From positions 62,001-126,000 of the forward strand of contig WNNJ02000170.1 in NCBI GenBank assembly GCA_012934845.2: DNA of 64,000 bases, in the 5' to 3' direction. A program made the position numbers and the translations under genes. Shown here one piece after another: positions 56,011 through 64,000 of this stretch. Positions within the stretch are counted from its first letter, which is position 1; each line of letters opens with the position of its first letter. Below the pieces are notes generated by a model. That model saw only the letters and a program-made list of their open reading frames with translations, ran no database searches and was not told the origin of the DNA. The stretch is from Pomphorhynchus laevis (taxonomy: Eukaryota > Acanthocephala > Palaeacanthocephala > Echinorhynchida > Pomphorhynchidae).

Positions 56011-57027
56011 CCCTATATTTTGCGGGGTCCCACAAGGCTTAGTCCTAGGTCCCTTGCTTTTCTCTCTTTTGCTTGGCGATCTCTCTCCATTTATCAAACC
56101 TTACTCCTTTAGCGTCATGCAATACGCCGATGACATTCTAATCTATGCTCATGCACCCGCACATCGCATACACGATATCGGCATTTCTACCTTCAACTGT
56201 CTTTCTTCTATCCACAAACGTCTCTCCAATCTCCATCTCGTTCTAAACCCCGAAAAGTCCAAAATAATGTGGATCCTTCCCCGTAAACCAAACATATCTC
56301 CTCCCATTGTATCTTTTGCCTCATCGATCATCCCTATAGTCCACAATCTCACTTTCTTAGGCTTCCATTTCGATGATCACCTTTCCCTTAAACCCTTCGT
56401 CCGTGACAAGGTCCGCTCGTCTAACTTAATTCTCCGTGACATCCGCCGTATCCGCCCCTTTATCGACTTCCGTTCTTGTATGTCTCTTCTTTCATCGCTT
56501 CTTTTCCCTAAAATCGATTACTGCATTAGCCTTTTCGCCAATTCTCCAAAATCCATCATCCTACCCCTACAACGAATAATCAACACCGCCGTTCGAGTGC
56601 TCTTTCGTCTCCGTCGCTTCGACCACACATCCACATATTTTGCCCAACTCTCCTGGCCCACCATCCACATCCGCATCAAACTCCGCCTTCTTCTCGTTAC
56701 TTTTCGTCTCATCGCTGTCGGCTCCCCATCGTTCATCAACCTTCCTTTCTTAGACGACACTCACCCCACATCGCTATCGCTTCGTTTCTGTCATACCCTC
56801 TTACTCCACGTTCCTAATTACTCCAACAACTACGGTCTCCGATCCTTCCTCGTCGCCGCCTCACTCGCCTGGAATCAACTCCCTCTCGACGTCCGCCGCG
56901 CTCCCTCCTTTATCACATTCAAACACCTCCTCCGTTCACACCTTCTCGACACCTGATTCACAGTCTTGTTTTGTTGTGGTCATGTAAGCGTGCGCTGACA
57001 CGCATTTGCCACGTTAAAATAAATCCT
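56011..57027 (+). mobile_element. CR1-A2 LINE fragment with open RT C-terminus
   Basis: Starts at PYILRG../CGVPQGLVLGPLLFSLLLGDL and is open from 56,054 to 56,956 through the catalytic QYADDILIYAHAPAHRIHD, LNPEKSKIMWILPRKPN, the thumb and the C-terminal domain. It ends in the 3' stem-loop (GCGTGCGCTGACACGC) and TTTGCCACGTTAAAATAAAT. It is almost identical to 42,308-43,075. Confidence 0.88.
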
Positions 57028-58300
57028 TTTTTATCACATAGTCGAGCATTTGAGCATAACATGGCAATTCTGCCTATTCGACCCCTACGTTTTCAGCGCT
57101 TGCGCTATGCTGCCTGGTTCGATTACGACTTTAGTCTTTTTAATCGTCGACTCCGTCACTTTTTTCATGTGTTTGATAGCTTTCTTAAATGTTCTCTAAA
57201 CTCACTCACATCAAATCTCCGTGCTTCCTATCTTTCTCTCTTTACCCACTGTATCATGGTTTTCTTCATATCTATCAAACCGTACATTTCGCGTCTATTC
57301 TAACTCTTCTCTACCATCCTTCATCCATCCCGACCGGTGTTCCACAAGGCTCCGTATTAGGTCCTATGCTTTTCTCTCTTCTTCTCGGTGACTTGTCTTC
57401 GATTTCTCATAAATTTAACTTCCATGTTATGCAATATGCTGATGACATTCTCATCTATGCTCACGCACCTGCTTATCGTATTCATGATCTTAGTGTTTCT
57501 GCTTCCGACTGTCTTGTCTCAATTTCCAATCATCTTTCTTCCCTTCGCCTTTCTCTGAATCCTGATAAATCTAAAATTATGTGGATCCTACCTCGAAGCT
57601 TCGGCGTAGAACCTCCTTCCGTATCATTAAATTCTACAATTCTTCCTATCGTTGATAATCTCGTTTTCCTAGGCTTTCATTTCGACAACCGACTTTCACT
57701 TAAACCTTTCGTTAGTGATAAAGTACGCTCATATACCTTGATACTCCGCAATCTCCGTCAAGTTCGTAGATTGATCGATTTCCCTTCTTGTATGACTCTC
57801 ATATGACTCTTCTTCCTTTACAACGCATCTTCAACGCTGCCGTCCGAGTTCTCCTCCGTCTTCGTCGTTTTGATCATAACATCCCACTATCTTGTTTCTC
57901 TTGATTGGCCTACCATTTATTGTCGTGTTCAAATTCGTCTTCTTATCATTGCTTTTCGCCTTATAACTTATCATACCCCTTCATTTCTCAACCTTCCTTT
58001 TCTCGACAATTCTCGTACTGTGTATTGTGCTCTGCGTTCCCGTAATTCCCTTCTTTTACATGTCCCAATCTACTCTACCTCTTTTGGCTTCCGCTCCTTC
58101 GTTGTGGCTGCTCCTCTCTTGTGGAATCAACTGCCTATTCATATCCGCCAATCAAAATCTATGCCGTACTATAAACGCCAAATCCAATTCCATTTCAACA
58201 ATTAAGTAACTATCTGTGACTTTTGATGTTCTTTTTTTGTTTGTTAGTGGTCATGTAAGCGTGCATTTTGCACGCATTTGCCACGTTAAATAAATTATTG
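57028..58300 (+). mobile_element. CR1-A1 LINE fragment with internal deletion
   Basis: Opens with the endonuclease-RT linker (LRFQRLRYAAWFDYDFSLFN), jumps near 57,240 into the RT palm (GVPQGSVLGPMLFSLLLGDL, catalytic QYADDILIY) and runs to the end at 58,205 (KRQIQFHFNN), then the A1 stem GCGTGCATTTTGCACGC. A small deletion near 57,805-57,870 removes part of the C-terminal domain. Confidence 0.85.
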
Positions 58301-58304
58301 TATT

Positions 58305-59190
58305 TTTTTCCATCCGTCGTTCCCATTTTATTCTTATGCGTACTAAATGTATTCTCTTTTGGCGGAATCAAAATGTATTCTCTTTTGGAAAATCTTAAAC
58401 TCAATTCTTTCACGATAATCTACCCCTTGTAATATAAATCCTGATGAATTTTCTTCTTATCTACAAACTAAGCTATCTAATTTACTTTTCCTACTACCCA
58501 TAGCCCCCTTGTACCCACTCTTATCTTTAAATACTTCCCTCCCAGAACTATTCCACCTTCTTCCCGTTTCGTCTGATGAAGTTTCTTCGGTTCTGCTGTC
58601 ATTACCTCATAAAACCTCTCCTTCTGACCCAATCCCCAATCACTTGATTTAAAATATCTGCTCTTCTATTTTACCCTTCCTAACCACATTGTTCAACTTG
58701 TCTATCCGCAGTCGCACATTTCCTCTCAACTGAAAATGCGCCAATATCCGAATTCTCAACAGTTTTCGTCGTTTTGATCATACATCTCACCATCTTGCGT
58801 CTTTCGATTTGCCTACCATTTATTGTCGTGTTCAAATTCGTCTTCTCATTGATTTCCGCCTTGTAACTTTTTCTACCCCTTTATTTCTCAACATTTCTTT
58901 TCTCGACAATTCTCGTTATGTTTACTGTTCCTTGCGTTCCCGTAATTCCCTTTTTATAATGTCCCAAACTACTCTATATTTCTTGACTTGCGGTCCTTCC
59001 TTGTGGATGTTCCTCGTAGAATCATCTGCCTATTCATATACACCAATCAACCTCAATGCCGTGTTTCAAACGCTAAATCCGATCTCATTTAAATAATTTG
59101 ATTAGATTATATGTGACTTTTATGTGATTTGTCTGTTAGTTTGTGGACTTTTAAATGTGCAGCTTGCACGCATTTGCCACTTTAAATAAA
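58305..59190 (+). mobile_element. Second CR1-A1 LINE fragment with internal deletion
   Basis: Starts in the linker (RTKCIFFWRNQ-like, about 58,335), includes a short tandem duplication of AATGTATTCTCTTTTGG, then the PLFHLLPVSSDEVSSVLLSL region. It skips most of the RT near 58,745 and resumes in the C-terminal domain (LASFDLPTIYCRVQIRLLID), ending with GTGCAGCTTGCAC and TTTGCCACTTTAAATAAAT. More diverged than the copy upstream of it. Confidence 0.82.
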
Positions 59191-59204
59191 TTATTATTAA
59201 AAAA

Positions 59205-60250
59205 CATAGATCTACCCAACATGGTTTAAGAAAAGGGCATTATTGCTTTACAAATCTTTTGCCTGCCCGTGAAGCTTGAATTGAATCCACGTCCAGAGAT
59301 AAGCAGTGGTTGTTGCTATGTTTGATTTAAGTCGTGTGTTTGACCGTGTTTATCATAGTCATCTAATTCAAATAGTGACCGGGCATGGCGTTAACAGCTG
59401 AGTTGTAGGATGAATTAGTGATTTTATATCTAACAGAGAGTTCTAAATACGAATTGCTAGTACATTATCATGCCACATTTAATTACGTCAGGAGTTCTTC
59501 AGGGTACTGTACTAGGACCTTTATTTTTGCAGTCGAAACTAAAAACTAGAATGGACACTGATAGTCGTTGCAGTTCTGCAAGAAATATGCTTTATCTGAT
59601 TAAAAACCGTTTTTGTCAGTATCTCCACTCTGCTTTGTTCGGCTATACAACGCGCTAGTTTGTCCTCACATTGAATATTCCATCTAAGCGACGTTCCCTT
59701 TTACGATTGGCGAAATGAGGGACTTAAAGAAAATTCTACGGCGTGGCAGCAAACTCATTCAAGGATGAGTTAAAATGATCAATTAATTTCGATGGGTATG
59801 ACATCAGTGCAAGCCAGATTACTGGTTCTGGATCTGCTCGCGATGTGGCATATAGTAAATACGATGTTTAAATATCCAAGCTACTGCGTTGAAATGAATG
59901 CCAGACAAAATCATAGGGGCGGCCATTCACTCACGGTTGGTACCAAGCAAATTGGGAGGGGAGATCCACAATGGTATCGCGATTGTCACGCAGAGCGAAA
60001 GTTGTTGAATTCATTATCACATGACATCGTGGCTGCATCATTACTAAACCAATACAAGGCTATAGAAAACAATTGAATAAGACATGCGGTTCAAGACAAA
60101 ACTTTATCCTTGGATTACTCGTTACTAATATTTTGTTTTTAATGTGTTGTGTTGTATAATGGGCGGCAGAACGCCCTTTTCGGTTAAAACTCTGTATACC
60201 TAATAATCCTAGAGAATAAAAATTCAAACGGCCAATATATAAAGCCCTGT
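59205..60250 (+). mobile_element. LINE family E fragment, decayed
   Basis: In changing frames: STQHGLRKGHYCFTNLL, AMFDLSRVFDRVYHSHLIQI, SGVLQGTVLGPL, then a C-terminal part SVQARLLVLDLLAMWHIVNT and GTKQIGRGDPQWYRDCHAER ending at 60,076 (LNSLSHDIVAASLLNQYKAI). The order matches RT blocks of CR1/Jockey LINEs, with the middle of the RT deleted. A noncoding tail follows to about 60,250. Confidence 0.65.
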
Positions 60251-61795
60251 ATATTTTATTTATCCACGTTTTGTATATTTTATTTCTAAAAATTTGTCAT
60301 TTCTTTTATTTTTATGGTCAAGAGCCAGACGCGCGATAATAACTCATTTGGACGATGGTGCATTGTCTGGTAATGACTATAATCGAAACTTATACCTATG
60401 ACACACGATCGCGGATTCGAAAAAGAAATCCGGTAAATAATAAATTTTACGCAATAATAATGATTTTATGCAATAATAAATTTTATGATTTTTTATTTAT
60501 ATACTTATTTATATATGCTGCTATAATATGTCATTAAATTGACACGAAATATATAGTCTTGTTAGCCGATTTGAATTATTTTAAACTATACACAATAATT
60601 CATATTAAAATCGAGAGTAAAGGCGTATTTTAATCTTCGATTCAATGAATGACAGTTTTTTCCACAGACTTCCTTTTAATTAGAATAAAAAACATTAATC
60701 ACATAACGTCAAATTTACGGATAAAAATATGACGGGCGAAACAAATCTTTTTTTAAAATCAAAACATATCGATAAGGAACAGAACAAGTCACAGTCAACA
60801 ACAAGCTCATATATCTGTCGATTCGTAAAATCAATATAGTAAAATATCAATTTATAATTTCAAATTACAACAGAATATTTCTAAAAATATATTTAAGCTT
60901 TCTGTTTTTAGATTACAGTTTCAACATTTTTTGTAAAAAAATATACAATATCAGCAAACCTATTAGATTTGTTTCTGTTTAAAAATAAAACTAAGAACAT
61001 AACAATTCAAAAAAGAATAATATCGTCATTAATACGTATTTGATCTATGAGGAACAGTGATCGAAATCTGGCATCAACGCAGTTCCTTCTAAATATCAAA
61101 TGACTATATAGGTAAATATATAAATTAATTTTAAATTATCAAATTATCATGGTCTCCCAATTAGACTCAATATTGATTTTTTAAATTGTAAGTTTCAGTT
61201 GCGTGATTCATTTTATGATGTTAAAAGAATTGATAAGATTATATAAATATTATAATATTTATTATATAAATATTATAAAATAGACAAATTTTGGAAAGCC
61301 AATTCATTTACGAATTCGTAGCGATAGAAATGCAGCGAAATTGAATGGTTCATTTCATTTAAATTCTTAATTGTATGAAAGTTAAAATCTCCTTATTAAC
61401 AGATTAACTCATTTTTACACGATAATGAAATAATAGGCAATAGTACACACAAAATGTTCCATGGATATTTTGTTTTCGTATCCATACGAATATTTATTTT
61501 AGAATACGTTGGTACTGATTTTCGTTGTGTTTGATTGCATGTAGTTTTGTATTCAATCGAATATTTCTTTGAAAACCTCTGGACCGATTTTCGTAATGTG
61601 CTTGATTGCGACATACCAGAATTCATTTTGCCATTTGCTAAGGGTGGCGTTCGTTCCGGTGCGCGTATATGGCCATCGAGTATCCTAGTATTAAAACGAT
61701 TAAATATGAATACACTGAAATTCGAACAACAAATTTAGTCGATTCAATTAAAAAATATAATTCGAACAACAAATTAAAGAGAATCACAATTATTA
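60251..61795. other. AT-rich spacer
   Basis: Long low-GC stretch. Short open frames (for example 61,535-61,738, plus) have no likeness to known proteins. No repeat family of the window recurs here. Confidence 0.45.
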
Positions 61796-61799
61796 ATAA

Positions 61800-61910
61800 A
61801 GCAAAAGATCTGATCAGCTAAATGAGTCTACGCATTTTATAATATTTATAAATTAAAAATAATACTGAATACGATTAAAATAAGTAAATAATAAATAATT
61901 TAAAAAATAA
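61800..61910 (-). repeat. Penelope-like outer 3' end fragment
   Basis: On the minus strand this reads AAAATGCGTAGACTCATTTAGCTGATCAGATC, close to the outer PLE end at 15,500-15,575, including the adjoining TTTATAATTATAAA-type run. Confidence 0.55.
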
Positions 61911-61939
61911 ATAATTACAAATGATTATATATATGTTTG

Positions 61940-62690
61940 GATAAGTTTTTGAATCGAGCATATTCTTCAGCCTGGAAACTCTCGTCACTCCTAGACGGTC
62001 ATGTGATAGCCGGCAGCCATCGTCAAGAAGATGAACTATCACACGCCGTTTCGGATGCCTCTGTGACATTGTAAAAATGTATTTCCGACATTTAGCTAAA
62101 CGTTTTGGTGACCTTATCCCTTAAATCCTACAATTTGCAATGCAAACCATTATTAAAAACCAGAGGATCAATTTTGGATGCTTGACTGTAAGAAATCGAG
62201 ATTGAGTGAATCAATTCTTTCTATGTAATCATAAGAGTTTCGTTTGAATCGGTATTGCTCGAGATTGCGAATAGCAATTCTTTCAATATGTATAAATAAG
62301 TTCTTGAATCGAGCATATTCTTCAGCCTGCAAACTCTCGTCACTCCTAGACGGTCATGTGATAGCCGGCAGCCATCGTCAGTAAGATGAACTATCACACG
62401 CCGTTTCGGCTGCCTCTGTGACATTGTAACAATAAAATTGTGGGTGGCATCAACTCTTAAATCCTACAATTTGCAATGCAGACCGTCATAAACAACCAGA
62501 GGATCAATTTTTGGATGCTTGACTGTAAGAAACCGAGATTGAGTGAATCAATTCTTTCTATGTAATCTTAAGGTTTTGTTTAAATCGGTATTGCTCGAGA
62601 TTGCGAATAGCAATTCTTTCCATATGTTTGGATAAGTTTTTGAATCAAGCATATTCGTCAGCCTGCGAACTCTCGTCGCTCATAGATGGG
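61940..62690 (-). repeat. Tandem repeat, unit 336-355 bp, about two and a fraction copies
   Basis: Unit starts fall at 61,951, 62,306 and 62,642 (word GAATCGAGCATATTC). Copies 1 and 2 can each encode, on the minus strand, MSQR.PKRRVIVHL.DDGCRL and SHDRLGVTRV.RLKNMLDS, but most differences between them change residues, which argues against a selected protein. On the same strand copy 2 has two perfect interleaved pairings, GGCAGCC with GGCTGCC and TGTGATAG with CTATCACA, so an RNA fold is an alternative reading. Confidence 0.7.
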
Positions 62691-62978
62691 CATAACCGTC
62701 TAAATTGACCGACTAAATTCCTTTTAATATAAATGCTGTTTTACAGACACTTTCAAGTACACAAACATATAAAATATAATTTGTTGTTACACCTGCCCTG
62801 GGACACACAATGTTGTACTCGTAAATAAATCACTATGTTTTCCTCATGAAAAGGCATAAACACTAGGCAGCATTCTATATATCCTCATCGGACTAAGAAA
62901 TAGAACCGAATTATTCTTGCATTATTCAAAGTCGCTACGTATGCCTAGTCATCCTATGTGTGACGACAAACTTCACAA

Positions 62979-63020
62979 CGGTATACGCGTTTTGCTCTAA
63001 CAAAGCTCATCAGTACCGTG
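62979..63020 (-). ncRNA. Hammerhead ribozyme motif, unit 1, core altered
   Basis: Minus strand: CACGGTA, CTGATGA (63,007-63,013), stem II GCTT-TGTTA-GAGC, then AAAA where the core needs GAAA, then ACGCGTA and TACCGT. Stem I (ACGGTA with TACCGT) is 6 bp perfect. The G12-to-A change should abolish or greatly lower activity. Confidence 0.7.
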
Positions 63021-63439
63021 ACTTCTATAATCACCCATAGGCGCCTTAACACACGCTTAAACAGTGTTTAAAGCTCGAAAAACAGAACTACCCTTAATCT
63101 GAATCATCGGAGGAAATTTAACATAAGCTCTGTGCATGGCAGAAACTATTACAGTTAAACCATGCATCAGGCACTAAATTCTTTTTAATAGAAATTCTGT
63201 TAAACAAGGACACTTTAAAGTGTGCAAATATATAAAATATAATTTGTTGTTACACGTGCCATGGGACACTCACTGGTGTACTCATAAATAAATCACTATG
63301 TTTTCCTCATGAAGAGGCATAAACACCAGGCAGCATTCTATATATCCTCATCAGACTAAGAAATAGAATCAAATTATTCTCGCAATATTCAAAGTCGCTA
63401 CGTATGCCTAGTCATTCTATGTGTGACGACAAACTTCAA

Positions 63440-63484
63440 CAATGGTAGACGCGTTTCGCTCTAACAGAGCTCATCAGTACCGTG
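63440..63484 (-). ncRNA. Type I hammerhead ribozyme, unit 2, complete core
   Basis: Minus strand in order: stem I strand CACGGTA; core CTGATGA (63,471-63,477); stem II GCTC, loop TGTTA, GAGC; core GAAA (63,454-63,457); a minimal stem III made by ACGCGT; cleavage triplet GTC (63,448-63,450); stem I strand TACC. All conserved core bases of the hammerhead are present, and the strand order is that of type I. Known animal hammerheads in satellites and Penelope-like elements have the same very short stem III. ACGCGT is self-complementary, which would let two molecules pair as a double hammerhead. Self-cleavage of a tandem transcript would give monomers of about 455 nt. Confidence 0.8.
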
Positions 63485-63639
63485 ACTTCAATAATCATCC
63501 ATAGGCACCTTAACACGCACGCTTAAAGCTCGAAAAGCATAACTACCCTTAATTTGAATCATAAGAGGGAATTTAGCATAAGTACTGTGCATGGCAGTGC
63601 GTATTGCAGATTATCATGCCTCAGGCACTAAATTCCTTA

Positions 63640-64000
63640 TTTTGTTGTTACACAACAAATGGTGTTTATGCCTCTTCATGAGAAAAACATAGTGATTTAT
63701 TTATGAGAACACCATTCGGTGTCCCAGAGCAGGTGTAACAACAAATTATATTTTATATATTTGTACAATTGAAAGTGTCCCTGTCAAACAGCATTTCTAT
63801 TAAAATAAAATTTGGTGCCTGATGCATGGTTAAACTGCAATACGCACTGCCATGCACAGAGCTTTTGCTAAATTCTCTCTGATGATTCAGATTAAGGGTA
63901 GTTCTGTTTTTCGAGCTTAGAACACTGTTTGAGCGTGTGTTAACTCGAACTTTAGTTTTCATTGATAGCTTTCTATCACGCCATACACTATTTAGTAGAT
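63640..64000. repeat. Satellite unit in inverted orientation, internally deleted
   Basis: From 63,640 on the satellite appears reversed (GTGTTTATGCCTCTTCATGA is the reverse complement of part of unit 2). It lacks the middle part that holds the hammerhead. A small palindrome TTTGTTGT-TAC-ACAACAAA (63,641-63,659) marks the switch point. The window ends inside or just beyond this unit. Confidence 0.8.

Larger units (their letters stand above)
62713..63639. repeat. Satellite of about 460 bp, two direct units
   Basis: Unit 1 is 62,713-63,173 (461 bp) and unit 2 is 63,174-63,627 (454 bp), with the first bases of a third following to 63,639. Both start CTAAATTC and match over their length with roughly a tenth of the bases changed. 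Each carries a hammerhead-like motif on the minus strand (see separate entries). Confidence 0.9.

Noticed and set aside
60390-60440. tRNA-like T-arm (GCGGATTCGAAAAAGAAATCC)
   Set aside because: GATTCGAA is present but the arm is too long and no acceptor, D or anticodon arms can be found around it.
61535-61738. Plus-strand ORF of 67 codons
   Set aside because: No family likeness, no splice context, and overlapped by another chance frame on the opposite strand.
61980-62430. HDV-like or permuted hammerhead ribozyme in the 345-bp tandem repeat
   Set aside because: The crossing helices lack the P4 and catalytic-C segment of HDV-like ribozymes. As a hammerhead it would have an extra base before stem II, a G at the cleavage position and almost no stem I. 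Kept only as an unexplained RNA-fold candidate.

Overview
The window looks like nuclear DNA of an invertebrate animal. It is AT-rich, gene-poor and crowded with decayed retroelements. The best host gene is a three-exon cold-shock-domain gene of the CARHSP1/CSDC2 family, a family known from animals, with introns of 1.4 and 1.8 kb and GT..AG ends. The species cannot be named from the sequence. No rRNA, tRNA or CRISPR array was seen.

Layout. 1-705 holds the edge of a Gypsy-like pol (minus). 0.7-4.7 kb is AT-rich with one small membrane-protein ORF (minus), one Penelope-like (PLE) 3' end and a tandem duplication. 4.9-6.1 kb is a fragment of an RT-type pol. 7.1-12.9 kb holds two copies of one LINE family (D1 minus, D2 plus); D1 is split by a Merlin-type DNA transposon. 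12.9-15.6 kb holds an RT fragment and a Penelope-like element carrying a MITE. 15.7-23.6 kb is the host-like zone: an unrecognised ORF at 15,759-16,199, the CARHSP1-like gene at 17,553-21,211 with a duplicated first exon, and weak coding-like stretches at 22.4-23.6 kb. 23.6-32.8 kb is a block of CR1-like LINEs (minus), including one nearly complete element (A1, 27,490-31,900). 33,414-37,304 is a Gypsy element of mag type with 76-bp LTRs and a 5-bp target duplication. 38.0-45.6 kb holds two copies of a second CR1-like family (B1, B2), pierced by CR1-A2 pieces. 45.6-46.9 kb is a PLE junkyard with a GIY-YIG fragment. 47.0-50.8 kb is a head-to-head inverted pair of LINE-D copies (D3/D4). 51.0-52.2 kb has a hAT remnant and a PLE end, 52.2-55.2 kb an RTE-type LINE, and 55.2-60.2 kb a head-to-tail train of five truncated LINEs. 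61.9-62.7 kb is a tandem repeat of about 345 bp, and 62.7-64.0 kb a satellite of about 460 bp.

The two most interesting signals are these. First, the terminal satellite encodes a type I hammerhead ribozyme on the minus strand; one unit has every conserved core base, which makes the array a candidate animal retrozyme. Second, perfect short-loop inverted repeats recur through the window (arms 8-18 bp, loops 2-11 nt). Several are private to one copy of a repeat and absent from its sister copies. They look like scars of snap-back template switching, and similar scars sit at the junctions of the larger inversions (D3/D4 and the satellite).
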